A stretch of 52,111 nt of DNA, taken from CAZIOQ01 sp964540975 (lineage in GTDB: Bacteria > Patescibacteriota > Microgenomatia > UBA12405 > UBA6130). The position numbers were made by a program, and so were the translations under genes. Positions within the stretch are counted from its first letter, which is position 1, and every line of letters begins with the position of its first letter. The notes beneath the pieces were generated by a model. The model had not been told where the DNA came from. It was given only the letters and a program-made list of their open reading frames with translations, and did no database searches. This document shows positions 32,848-40,747 of this stretch, in pieces. Location of the stretch: contig CAZIOQ010000021.1 in the NCBI GenBank assembly GCA_964540975.1, positions 1 to 52,111 of the forward strand, written 5' to 3'.

Positions 32848-34111
32848 TTTTGGCTACAATTTTTTCTATTGCTTTTTTTAGAGTTAACCTTGCTTGCGTT
32901 TTTTGGCTCATATCTTTCAAAACAACGAGATTTTCTTTTACCTCCTCAGGACCAAGAATAATTACCCAGGGAATTTTTTGACGGTCGGCATATTTTAATT
33001 GTTTGTCAATTTTTTTCTCCTCAAGGAATAGTTCGGTCTTGATATTATTTTTTCTCAAAAGATCGGCGATTTTTGCTGAATTATCGAAAAACTTTGGCGA
33101 AAAAACGGTGACCAAAACTTGACTGGGTAGGGGATTGCAAGAGGGGTATTTTTTTAATGATTTCAACAATTCCTCAATGACCATATCGCCCATCGCAAAA
33201 CCTACGCCGGGAATTGTTTTCTTGCTTCCTACTGCGGCTAACAAATTATCATATCTTCCACCGCCCCAAAGAGCGCGTAAATTTTGGCCAATAGCCCAAG
33301 CCTCAAAAACAGTGCTTGTATAATAATCAAGTCCCCGAACAATCCGCGGATCATATTCAACATATTCTGCGATGTTCATTGTCTTAAGGATTGTCATTAA
33401 TTGTTGGAGCCGATTGGCAGTTTTGGGAGGCGTTTTGTTATTCAAAAACTTTTCTAGACTTTCTATTTGTTGTTGATTAAGACCAATTTCTTTTAACATC
33501 AAAAACTCTTTTTGTTTGACTTTATCATTTTTGTCAATGATTCTGACAAGGGGAAGAAATTTTTTGACCCTTATTTTGATTTCCTGAAGAAAGCGAAAGA
33601 GAATTTGTCTGTCATTAATTTTAATTTTTACTTGTTTTGGACTAATCGCTAGCTTTTTTAAAAATTCAGCCGAGATAGATATTACCTCGGCATCAGCCAC
33701 CAAAGAATTGCTGCCAATAATATCTAAATTCCATTGAAAAAATTCTCTCCCCCGAGCTTTTTGGGGTTTTTCATAACGGAAAAATCTGCCAAAAGAGAAC
33801 CAACGAAGAGGAAAGACTAGCTGATTTTCTTTTTGAGCGATCATTCTGGCCAAAGTTGGGGTTAGCTCTGGTCTTAAAACAATTTTTTTACCGCTTTTGT
33901 CTCGCCAACAAAAAGCCTGTTTTTTGACCAAGGTGGCACCTGATTTAGCAGCATAAAGTTCTAACGGCTCGATGATTGGCCCCTCATATTCTTGATAGCC
34001 AAAATTTTCTGACAGTTCTTTGACATTTTGATAAAGCCAGTTTAAAAAAGCCTGCTTTTCAGGATAAAAATCCCGCATCCCTTTAACCGGTAAGATTATT
34101 TTTCGCCTCAT
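32831..34111 (-). CDS. hisS: Histidyl-tRNA synthetase
   Basis: This class II synthetase has the opening PVKGMRDFYPEK, motif 2 FRYEKPQKARGREFFQWNLDIIG, the histidine-binding GLDYYTSTVFEAW, and motif 3 GVGFAMGDMVIEELL. A C-terminal anticodon-binding domain ends the 426-residue protein. The ATG at 34111 is preceded on the minus strand by TAAAAT about 9 nt away. The repeated intergenic element copy B lies about 50-95 bp upstream. Confidence 0.96.
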   Translation of the reverse strand: MRRKIILPVKGMRDFYPEKQAFLNWLYQNVKELSENFGYQEYEGPIIEPLELYAAKSGATLVKKQAFCWRDKSGKKIVLRPELTPTLARMIAQKENQLVFPLRWFSFGRFFRYEKPQKARGREFFQWNLDIIGSNSLVADAEVISISAEFLKKLAISPKQVKIKINDRQILFRFLQEIKIRVKKFLPLVRIIDKNDKVKQKEFLMLKEIGLNQQQIESLEKFLNNKTPPKTANRLQQLMTILKTMNIAEYVEYDPRIVRGLDYYTSTVFEAWAIGQNLRALWGGGRYDNLLAAVGSKKTIPGVGFAMGDMVIEELLKSLKKYPSCNPLPSQVLVTVFSPKFFDNSAKIADLLRKNNIKTELFLEEKKIDKQLKYADRQKIPWVIILGPEEVKENLVVLKDMSQKTQARLTLKKAIEKIVAKIAKKA

Positions 34112-34160
34112 TTAATTAATATTTTACCCTAAATTGGGAAGAAAGTATATTTTTCAAATG

Positions 34161-34206
34161 GTTTATTTCGCGCCTTAAAATAACCCCCCGATCCTAAGGC
34201 GGGGAT
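34161..34206 (-). terminator. Terminator-like hairpin in a repeated intergenic element (copy B)
   Basis: On the minus strand CCCCG (from 34204) pairs with CGGGG (from 34190) and is followed by GGTTATTTT. The same AGGATCGG...GGGGTTATTTTAAGGCGCGAAA order as copy A at 30554 is present. It sits between the exported-protein gene ending at 34257 and hisS, both on this strand. Confidence 0.5.
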
Positions 34207-34256
34207 GAATAAGGCAAGAAAAGACGGCCGAGGCCACCTAAGGGGTGAGGAGGACG

Positions 34257-34973
34257 TCATAGTCTGCTTTCATTAGCAGGAGTTGGTGTCAGGATAGGGA
34301 AGAGGACCATAATTAACAAAGCTTTTTTCTCACCATTAACCTCTTGATAAATTGTGGCAATTTTGTTGCCAATACTTAAATCTTGATAATCAAGATTATT
34401 CTGATCAATTGATCTTATTCGAGTCTGATTATTAATAGTTAATTGGAACGGATTATCCTTGTTTTTTATTGGGGTGAGGGTAACAATTTTTTCATTCACT
34501 GATTTGTCAGAAATGATCCCCACCAGGCAAAAACGGTTTTTTGGTTTTGGTTGATTAAGAATTTGAATCCTTTTGCCTAAGAGTAAATCATCACTGTTTA
34601 AATATCCCATAGCCAAAATTCTTTTGCCAACAATAAGGTCTTCAAGATTAACAGGCTTTCTTTGTTCAGAAATTACAGTTGTTTGGGTGTCGAGCAAAAT
34701 TTCTCTTACTTGATTAGTGGCGGTTTCAATTTTGATACTGGTTTCATCTTTAGCGGTAATAATTCCTACCCAGCCTCTTTTCTTTTTCGCTTCAATAATA
34801 TTTTTAATCTTATCGGCAACCATTTCTTTTAAATTCTGTTTAAATTGTTGGTTTAATTGATTACTCTCGGTCGCATTTTCTGCTCTTACCAAAAAATTGT
34901 TAGGGCTTTTTGTTTGAGGGACTAATATTGTCAAGAGGAAAATAAGTCTGACTAAAAATGTTTTTATTTTCAT
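34257..34973 (-). CDS. Exported protein with DUF5666-like beta repeats
   Basis: A signal peptide covers roughly residues 1-30. After a helical stretch (residues 33-65), repeated beta modules appear: GWVGIITAKDETSIKIETATNQVREILLDTQTTV...LEDLIVGKRILAMGYL and FCLVGIISDKSVNEKIVTLTPIKNKDNPFQL...LDYQDLSIGNKIATIY. This strand pattern with a 'vGkri.a.G' turn resembles DUF5666-type OB-like repeats. Function is unknown. It is followed downstream by copy B of the intergenic element. Confidence 0.6.
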   Translation of the reverse strand: MKIKTFLVRLIFLLTILVPQTKSPNNFLVRAENATESNQLNQQFKQNLKEMVADKIKNIIEAKKKRGWVGIITAKDETSIKIETATNQVREILLDTQTTVISEQRKPVNLEDLIVGKRILAMGYLNSDDLLLGKRIQILNQPKPKNRFCLVGIISDKSVNEKIVTLTPIKNKDNPFQLTINNQTRIRSIDQNNLDYQDLSIGNKIATIYQEVNGEKKALLIMVLFPILTPTPANESRL

Positions 34974-34991
34974 TTTTGATTTTTTGATCCA

Positions 34992-35438
34992 CTAAAATTT
35001 AGCCGTCGAATAAGTAATAGTTAAAAGTTGTTTAGTTTCATTATTCTGCTCATCATAAGCAGCAATTTCAATTTCATTAACTCCGCCAGTTAATTCTAAC
35101 CCTGTTTCAAAATTGCCATTTTCGTCTGCTTGAAGAATAAGTTCGTCCTCTTCGCCAATCAAGATTACTGTTGCTTTTGGGGCCGTTGCCCCTTTTATTG
35201 TTACTGGTGATTTGTTAACCAGACTTTCATTTTCTGGTTCTAAAATAATTAATTTTAATTTTTCTTCAGGCTGAGGGGTGGGAGTTGGTTCAGCGAGGGG
35301 AGTAGTTAAAGATTCTGTTTTCTGGCCCGAGGTTAAAAAAGCCATTTTTGTTTTGAGATTTTGGTAACGACTGACTCCAGCAATTGTCAATCCTAAAATA
35401 GTACCAATAAAAATTGCTAGAAAAACCTCTTTTCTCAT
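34992..35438 (-). CDS. Membrane-anchored Ig-like (glucodextranase-B-type) domain protein
   Basis: An N-terminal membrane segment (MRKEVFLAIFIGTILGLTIAG) is followed by a Thr/Pro/Glu-rich linker and one beta-sandwich domain of about 80 residues: LVNKSPVTIKGATAPKATVILIGEEDELILQADENGNFE, typical of bacterial Ig-like or Glucodextran_B domains. The ATG at 35438 lies 7 nt after a strong -10 and is preferred over an upstream start at 35474. Its partner gene at 34257 starts 18 nt further on. Probably a surface protein. Confidence 0.65.
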   Translation of the reverse strand: MRKEVFLAIFIGTILGLTIAGVSRYQNLKTKMAFLTSGQKTESLTTPLAEPTPTPQPEEKLKLIILEPENESLVNKSPVTIKGATAPKATVILIGEEDELILQADENGNFETGLELTGGVNEIEIAAYDEQNNETKQLLTITYSTAKF

Positions 35439-35445
35439 TACTGAT

Positions 35446-35474
35446 AATATAATTTGGTAGAAGGAAAAAGTCAA
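35446..35474 (-). promoter_or_regulatory. Leaderless-type promoter of the gene at 35438
   Basis: On the minus strand TTGACT (35474-35469) and TATATT (35451-35446) are 17 bp apart and the -10 ends 7 nt before the ATG. Confidence 0.65.
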
Positions 35475-35488
35475 TAACAGAAATTTGG

Positions 35489-35531
35489 AACACCTCTAAG
35501 GTGTTTTTCCCTTAACACCTTGGGTATTTTT
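35489..35531. other. Three-arm mutually exclusive hairpins between divergent promoters
   Basis: Arm 1 AACACCT (35489-35495), arm 2 AGGTGTT (35499-35505) and arm 3 AACACCTT (35514-35521) allow pairing 1:2 with a 3-nt loop and following Ts, or 2:3 (8 bp, 8-nt loop) followed by GGGTATTTTT. Such alternatives are typical of attenuators or of a terminator pair. Both neighbouring promoters point away from it, so its transcript is unclear. Confidence 0.4.
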
Positions 35532-35590
35532 GTCGTCCCAGATAGCGGCTTCTTAAAAAACAGGCGATGATCTGTTGGCTAAGACATAAT

Positions 35591-35620
35591 TTGGATATTG
35601 AAATTCATTTATGTTATATT
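35591..35620 (+). promoter_or_regulatory. Leaderless-type promoter of the gene at 35628
   Basis: TTGGAT (35591-35596) and TATATT (35615-35620) are 18 bp apart; the -10 ends 7 nt before the ATG at 35628. Confidence 0.55.
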
Positions 35621-35627
35621 TGGGAAA

Positions 35628-36245
35628 ATGGAAATAAAATATTTAGGTTGGCAATCATTTAAAATTAGGGGAAAAGAGGCGATTGTTTTAACTCAGCCAT
35701 TTGAGAAGAATAAAACGGGCATTCTTTTTCCAAAAACCAAGGCGGAAATAATCTTAAGCAAAAATCAGTTAAGTCAGGAGGTAAAAACAAGAATTTCTTC
35801 TAGGAAAAGAAAAACTGGCCCAGTATTTTTTTCCGGTCCCGGAGAATATGAAGCCGAGAGAGTGGAGATTATTGGCAGTGGGCAAAGTTTTTGGTTTAGA
35901 TTAGAGAACAGAGGAATTTGTTGGCTAAATGAGAAAAATATAGCGGATCTGAAATCAATTCCTGCTTCTCAGACAGATATTCTATTGATTGGTTTGGAAA
36001 AAACAAGATCTGGTTGGAGCAATAATGTCAAACAGCTGATAGATTATTTTTCTCCCTTTTTTATAATTCCTTTTCCCAATTTTTCTTTATCTGAAAAAGA
36101 ATTGCTTGTTGGTCATTGGTCAAAAGATTTTTTAGATTTAGTTGATGAAGAAAGTTTAAAGCCTGCTGATAGTCTTAAGATCCCAGAAAACGAAATTTTA
36201 GAAGAAGAAAAAGAGGTAGTAATTTTAAAGCCGTTAGCAAAATAA
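35628..36245 (+). CDS. Metallo-beta-lactamase-fold protein without metal ligands
   Basis: The opening MEIKYLGWQSFKIRGKEAIVLTQPF and the later FFSGPGEYEAERVEIIG match UlaG-like MBL hydrolases (usually YLGHSSFxI...DPF and GPGEYE). The zinc motif HxHxDH is replaced: where SHxHxDH is expected, residues 44-50 read SKNQLSQ, and the Asp of DPF is Gln. It is thus a probable catalytically dead relative of 205 residues. The ATG at 35628 is set by homology and the promoter. dnaB follows 16 nt later. Confidence 0.65.
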   Translation: MEIKYLGWQSFKIRGKEAIVLTQPFEKNKTGILFPKTKAEIILSKNQLSQEVKTRISSRKRKTGPVFFSGPGEYEAERVEIIGSGQSFWFRLENRGICWLNEKNIADLKSIPASQTDILLIGLEKTRSGWSNNVKQLIDYFSPFFIIPFPNFSLSEKELLVGHWSKDFLDLVDEESLKPADSLKIPENEILEEEKEVVILKPLAK

Positions 36246-36261
36246 TTAACAGAATAAGAAA

Positions 36262-37599
36262 ATGACTATGGGGAATCAACAAACTAAAGCTTCTAATGTA
36301 ATGAAAATTCCGCCCCATTCCGAGGAAGCAGAGACTTCTGTTTTAGGAGCGCTGTTAATAGATAAAGATGCCATTTATACAGTGGCGGAATTGTTGTTGC
36401 CTGATCATTTTTATAATCCAGCTCATAGCCAAATTTTTTCTGCCATTTTAAATCTTTATGAAGAGAGGATACCAATTGATATCGTTACTGTTTCTGAACG
36501 GCTGAAAAAAAATAAGGCTTTAAGAAAAGTGGGTGGAATGACTTACTTAACCCAGTTGGCTAATCAAGTACCAACTGCTTCCCACTGTGAATACTATGCC
36601 CAAATTGTGAGAGATTTGGCAAGCAAAAGAGAGCTAATTACCGCAGCCGCGAGAATCAACGAATTAGCTTTTGAAGAATCTTTAAGTGCGGATGATGTTT
36701 TAGATAAAGCCGAACAATCTATTTTTTCTTTATCGCAAAGATACCTTAAGGGAGTGCCTCTGCCCCTTAAAGACATTTTAGCCGAGAGTTTTGACAGATT
36801 AGATGAACTCCAGAAAAGAGGAGACGAATTAAGAGGCTTACCTACTGGTTTTACTGACCTTGATAATATTTTAGCCGGTCTTCAGGATAGCAACTTGATT
36901 ATTTTAGCTGCCAGACCTGGGATAGGCAAGAGCGCTTTTGCTCTTAATGTTGCTCGTTGGGTGGCGGTTGAAAAAAAACAGCCGGTTTGTTTTTTTTCTT
37001 TAGAAATGAGTAAGGAAGAATTGGTTGATAGATTATTGATTCGTCAAGCAGATATTGATGCTTGGAAAATGAAAATTGGTAAACTCGTTGATGAAGATTT
37101 TTCTAAGCTTTCTGATGCAATGGGAATCCTTGCTGAAGCACCATTATATCTTGATGACACCCCAGCGCTTTCAGTTTTAGAAATGAGGACTAAAGCAAGA
37201 AGATTGCAGGTTGAGGCCGGATTAAGACTAATCATTGTTGACTATCTCCAATTGATTCAAGGAAGAAGATTAGAGAATCGGGTTCAAGAAGTGGCAGAAA
37301 TTTCTCAAGGATTGAAAAATTTGGCCAAAGAATTAAAAGTGCCGGTTTTAGCCATTTCTCAACTCTCAAGAGCAGTTGAAGCAAGGGGAACCTCAAGACC
37401 AAGATTGGCTGATTTAAGAGAAAGCGGCTCGATCGAGCAAGACGCCGATGTGGTAATATTTTTATATCGGGAGGACGAAGATAATAATGAGATTGTTTGT
37501 TGCGAGGTGGCTAAGCATCGTAATGGTCCACCAGGAATTTTAAATCTGTATTTTAACCCCAAAAGAATTAGTTTTTACGGAATAGAGAAGAAAAGATAA
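36262..37599 (+). CDS. dnaB: Replicative DNA helicase DnaB
   Basis: The N-terminal DnaB domain opens with PPHSEEAETSVLGALLID. The RecA-like core has Walker A ARPGIGKSAFALN, EMSKEELVDRLL, IIVDYLQLIQGRR and SQLSRAVEARGTSRPRLADLRESGSIEQDADVV. No intein is present. Length of 445 is standard. It opens 16 nt after the MBL-like gene and is followed by a tRNA gene on the other strand. Confidence 0.97.
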   Translation: MTMGNQQTKASNVMKIPPHSEEAETSVLGALLIDKDAIYTVAELLLPDHFYNPAHSQIFSAILNLYEERIPIDIVTVSERLKKNKALRKVGGMTYLTQLANQVPTASHCEYYAQIVRDLASKRELITAAARINELAFEESLSADDVLDKAEQSIFSLSQRYLKGVPLPLKDILAESFDRLDELQKRGDELRGLPTGFTDLDNILAGLQDSNLIILAARPGIGKSAFALNVARWVAVEKKQPVCFFSLEMSKEELVDRLLIRQADIDAWKMKIGKLVDEDFSKLSDAMGILAEAPLYLDDTPALSVLEMRTKARRLQVEAGLRLIIVDYLQLIQGRRLENRVQEVAEISQGLKNLAKELKVPVLAISQLSRAVEARGTSRPRLADLRESGSIEQDADVVIFLYREDEDNNEIVCCEVAKHRNGPPGILNLYFNPKRISFYGIEKKR

Positions 37600-37608
37600 A
37601 AGTTTCTG

Positions 37609-37696
37609 TGCCGTGGGTCGGAGTCGAACCGACACCCCCGTTTTAGTGGGGACTGGTTTTTGAGACCAGCCTGTCTACCAATTCCAGCACCACGGC
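37609..37696 (-). tRNA. tRNA-Leu (anticodon CAA)
   Basis: On the minus strand the acceptor GCCGTGG pairs with CCACGGC and the discriminator is A. The anticodon stem CTGGT and ACCAG holds the loop CTCAAAA, giving anticodon CAA (codon UUG). A long variable arm is built from CCCC and GGGG-type pairing, and the T arm is GTCGG, TTCGACT, CCGAC. The length is 88 nt. CCA is not encoded. It lies antisense to the flanking genes. Confidence 0.95.
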
Positions 37697-37800
37697 TAAT
37701 TTTTTAAGTTTAGCGAATTCTTTTAGCAAAATCAATTGCTTGTTTCCAACTTTCCGCATCCACAGTTCCAAATCTTCTCAGCTAATGTTAAAATTGAAAA

Positions 37801-38517
37801 ATGAAACCAAATTTTCTTTTCAACTGGTGGCAAAAACAAATTTTTTTCTCTTTAGCTGGTTTAAAAATTACCCCTCTGGCTTTTTTGGCGGTTTTTGCTT
37901 TATTTTTTTGGCTTTTTGCCTCCTGGCGCCACTTAAAGCAAGATTATGAAGAAGAAAGAATAATTTCTTTTAGCTTAATCTCGGTATTAGTTTTTTTATT
38001 TTTTTCAAGACTTGGTTTTATTATCTTAAATTTTTCCTCTTTCCAACTAGATTTGAAAAAATGGCTTGATTGGCAGAGTTTTTTTGGTTTTAATCTTTGG
38101 TTTGGGTTTTTAAGTTTTCTGTTCTTCGCTTATTTTTTTTCCCAAAAACACAATTGGTTTTTCTTCGATACTTTAGAAAAATTGACTTTTACTTTAGTCC
38201 AAGTCTTTTTTTTGCTCTTTTTAGGCACTTTTTTTTCTTATCCTAATTTTTTTTCTTTTTTAATGATTTTAATTATCAGTTTAGTTTGGCTGATGGCTAA
38301 TTATTTTAAGAATTATCGCTCATTTCTTTGGTATCCTTCCGGGAAAGTTGGCTTTTTGTTTTTAGCTACCTTTGGTTTTGCTTCTTTATTCTATACCTTG
38401 ACAAAGAATTTTATTTTTGGATTAGATATGATAGAGTTGACAATAGGGTTATTGACAACCGGTTTCTGTCTATTTAAAATTTACTTGTTATCAGGGAGAA
38501 AGAGGAGTAAACTTTAG
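37801..38517 (+). CDS. Polytopic membrane protein, possibly Lgt-like
   Basis: About seven hydrophobic segments span this 238-residue protein. The start GLKITPLAFLAVFALFFWLF...SRLGFIIL loosely recalls prolipoprotein diacylglyceryl transferase (Lgt), but the essential His and Arg motifs of Lgt are not recognisable, so a degenerate relative or an unrelated protein is possible. TAAAAT (37789-37794) ends 6 nt before the ATG. Very Phe-rich. It precedes the DksA-like gene by 17 nt. Confidence 0.5.
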   Translation: MKPNFLFNWWQKQIFFSLAGLKITPLAFLAVFALFFWLFASWRHLKQDYEEERIISFSLISVLVFLFFSRLGFIILNFSSFQLDLKKWLDWQSFFGFNLWFGFLSFLFFAYFFSQKHNWFFFDTLEKLTFTLVQVFFLLFLGTFFSYPNFFSFLMILIISLVWLMANYFKNYRSFLWYPSGKVGFLFLATFGFASLFYTLTKNFIFGLDMIELTIGLLTTGFCLFKIYLLSGRKRSKL

Positions 38518-38534
38518 CCATTTTCATTAATGAT

Positions 38535-38945
38535 ATGGAAGAAAAAAAATCTCAAGACAAAAAGAGCGAGTTAAGGTTTCCAGCTGAAGTTTTAAGGCCA
38601 GTTAGAGAGTTTCTTCAACTGGAGTTAAAAAAACTAATTTCTAAAAAAAAGCAGGTAGAAGCAGAGGATCCTTTTGCTGACCCGGATCGAATTAGTGACA
38701 ATGCGGCTGAGGATACCGATGCTGCTGAACAGTTTGGTCATGCAAGATCAGAGGCGATAAAAGCCCATATTAATAGGAGAATTATCGAGATTAGAAAAGC
38801 GTTGGCGCGAGTAAAAATAGGCAAGTATGGAATTTGTACCAGTTGTGGTCACCTGATTGACACGAAAAGGCTAATGGCTTTTCCGGAAACCACTTTATGT
38901 ATTGATTGTCAAAGAAAAAAAACAGAAGAAAAAACTTCTTATTAA
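38535..38945 (+). CDS. DksA/TraR-type C4 zinc finger protein
   Basis: A helical hairpin of about 90 residues (EFLQLELKKLI ... AIKAHINRRIIEIRKALARVKIGKYG) is followed by the zinc finger CTSCGHLIDTKRLMAFPETTLCIDC. This is the DksA/TraR layout; DksA binds in the RNA polymerase secondary channel and acts with ppGpp. The coiled-coil tip has DPFADPDRISDNAAEDTDAAEQ, acidic like DksA but without its exact DxxDxA context confirmed. 136 residues. Confidence 0.85.
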   Translation: MEEKKSQDKKSELRFPAEVLRPVREFLQLELKKLISKKKQVEAEDPFADPDRISDNAAEDTDAAEQFGHARSEAIKAHINRRIIEIRKALARVKIGKYGICTSCGHLIDTKRLMAFPETTLCIDCQRKKTEEKTSY

Positions 38946-38959
38946 AGATTTTTCCTTCT

Positions 38960-38988
38960 TTGATTCGTCTTTTGCTTGATATTATACT
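38960..38988 (+). promoter_or_regulatory. Promoter of the gene at 38999
   Basis: TTGATT (38960-38965) and TATACT (38983-38988) are 17 bp apart; the -10 ends 10 nt before the ATG. Confidence 0.55.
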
Positions 38989-38998
38989 AGATTGAAAA

Positions 38999-39982
38999 AT
39001 GGTAGTAAAACGAACTAGAAAGGCTCAAAATAGTTGGCTAATTTCAAAACACTTCAAGAAAGGATTAATTTTGAGTGTTCTTTTATTATTTTTTCTTGGT
39101 GGGGTAAAAAAATTCATTATTCAATGGCAAAAAGGGTGGAATATAAGTTCGCAAATTAATTTAATTTTAATCACCCAGAAAGAGTCATATCTAGTTAATA
39201 TCTCGCCAGCTGAAAATCAGAGCAGAATATGGATTTTCCCTGAAAATTGGCAATTAGAAGTATTTGGTGGTTACGGGAAATTTTGGGCTAAAGGAGTAGC
39301 TAAGTTTGCCCAGGATGAACAAAATTCCAATTTATTGACCAATACTTTGGCTGTGGAATTAGGATTACCAATTGATTATTGGCTTTTTGTTAATGACAAA
39401 AGTTGCCAAGATCAAAACAAACTTAAGAATTGTCTTATTGCTCTTAGTTGGTATCAGGGATTTTTAAAGAAGGCTAAGGTTTATAAAGGCGAGCGCCTGG
39501 ATTTCTTAAAAATTATTTTTTTCTTAAAGAAAAATAATTTTAACTGGCAAATTCATAATGCCCTTCAAGAAGGGTTTTTTGAAGAGGTAAAGACTTTGGA
39601 TGGTTTTAATGCTTTGGTTTTGAAAAAGGATAGTTGGGATAAACTTTCATTAAGTTTTTTTGTCGATCCTTTAATTAGGAATGAAGCCATCCCTATTGGG
39701 GTTTACAATTTTTCTAATTCTCCTGGATTAGCGAGTATTTTTAGCCGAATTCTGGTTAATTCCGGCGCTTTAGTTGTTTCTGTCTCCAATAAAGAAGAAG
39801 AGGGCCCAGAAACTTGTTTAATCAAGATTAAAAATCCTAATCTAATTAAAAGCAGGATTATAAAAAGAATGACTCATAATTTTGACTGTCCAATTAGGGT
39901 AGGGGAGGCGAAAGAATTTTCTGATTTTACGGACATCAATCTCTACTTAAACGATGGCTTGTTTAATTTGACCAAAAACTAG
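38999..39982 (+). CDS. Anchored LCP/LytR_C-like protein
   Basis: A membrane segment (residues 22-40) is followed by a region loosely following LytR-CpsA-Psr proteins: GGYGKFWAKGVAKFAQ...LTNTLAVELGLPIDYWLFV. The Arg and Asp residues of active LCP phosphotransferases are not evident. The C-terminal part IPIGVYNFSNSPGLASIFSRILVNSGALVVSVSN matches the LytR_C domain pattern. LCP enzymes attach polymers to peptidoglycan; this one may be degenerate. 327 residues. Confidence 0.6.
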   Translation: MVVKRTRKAQNSWLISKHFKKGLILSVLLLFFLGGVKKFIIQWQKGWNISSQINLILITQKESYLVNISPAENQSRIWIFPENWQLEVFGGYGKFWAKGVAKFAQDEQNSNLLTNTLAVELGLPIDYWLFVNDKSCQDQNKLKNCLIALSWYQGFLKKAKVYKGERLDFLKIIFFLKKNNFNWQIHNALQEGFFEEVKTLDGFNALVLKKDSWDKLSLSFFVDPLIRNEAIPIGVYNFSNSPGLASIFSRILVNSGALVVSVSNKEEEGPETCLIKIKNPNLIKSRIIKRMTHNFDCPIRVGEAKEFSDFTDINLYLNDGLFNLTKN

Positions 39983-40014
39983 CAAAAACAGGTTTATGAG
40001 AGTAAAATAAGGGC

Positions 40015-40728
40015 ATGTCAGGACATTCAAAATGGGCTAATATTAAACGACGCAAAGAAAGCCAGGACAAGAAAAGAGGTCAACTCTTTAGTAAATTTGC
40101 AAAAGCAATTGCCGTTGCCGTGAAAACAGGAGGCTCGGCCAATCCTGAAGCAAATGCTCATTTAAGGATGATCATTGAGCAGGCAAGGGCAATCAATATG
40201 CCAAAGGAAAATATTCAGCGGGCTTTAAAGGCAGGCGAACGGAAGGATGTTGTGCTGGAAAGTTTTATTTTGGAAGGCTACGGCCCTTTTGGGGTCGCTG
40301 TCTTGATTCAAGTGGCGACTGATAATCGGCAAAGAAGTATTCAGGAAATTAAAAATATTTTTCAACATAATGATGGCAGTTTAGTCGAGCCAGGTTCCGT
40401 TGCTTTTCAATTTGAAAGGCAAGGAATGGTTGTAACCAAGAAAATAGAGGAGGATAAAATTCTTAAGCTTATGGATTGGGGAATTAATGATTTTGAGGAG
40501 AAAGAAGGACAGTCAATTTTTTATTTTGCTCCGGAGAAGATTGAAGAATTCAAAAGATTTGCTCAGGAGAAACAGATAGAAATCATTTTTGTCAAATTAA
40601 TAATGAGGCCCAAAACTCCTCTTTGCCTTAGGGAAAAACAGCAGATAGAAAGGATTAAAAACTTTCTTCGGGAACTAGAGTCTCAGGAAGATGTCCAAGA
40701 GGTTTTTACTAACGTTAGTTTGGGCTAA
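40015..40728 (+). CDS. yebC: YebC/PmpR family protein
   Basis: The opening MSGHSKWANIKRRKESQDKKRGQLFSK is diagnostic for this family, followed by NMPKENIQRALKAG, LEGYGPFGVAVLIQVATDNRQRSIQEIKNIF and the GSVAFQFERQG stretch. Family members bind DNA or help translation of proline-rich stretches. Length of 237 is standard. TAAAAT ends 6 nt before the ATG, with AAGGG as an alternative weak ribosome-binding site. Confidence 0.95.
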   Translation: MSGHSKWANIKRRKESQDKKRGQLFSKFAKAIAVAVKTGGSANPEANAHLRMIIEQARAINMPKENIQRALKAGERKDVVLESFILEGYGPFGVAVLIQVATDNRQRSIQEIKNIFQHNDGSLVEPGSVAFQFERQGMVVTKKIEEDKILKLMDWGINDFEEKEGQSIFYFAPEKIEEFKRFAQEKQIEIIFVKLIMRPKTPLCLREKQQIERIKNFLRELESQEDVQEVFTNVSLG

Positions 40729-40747
40729 AGCCAAAATTTTTACCTAA

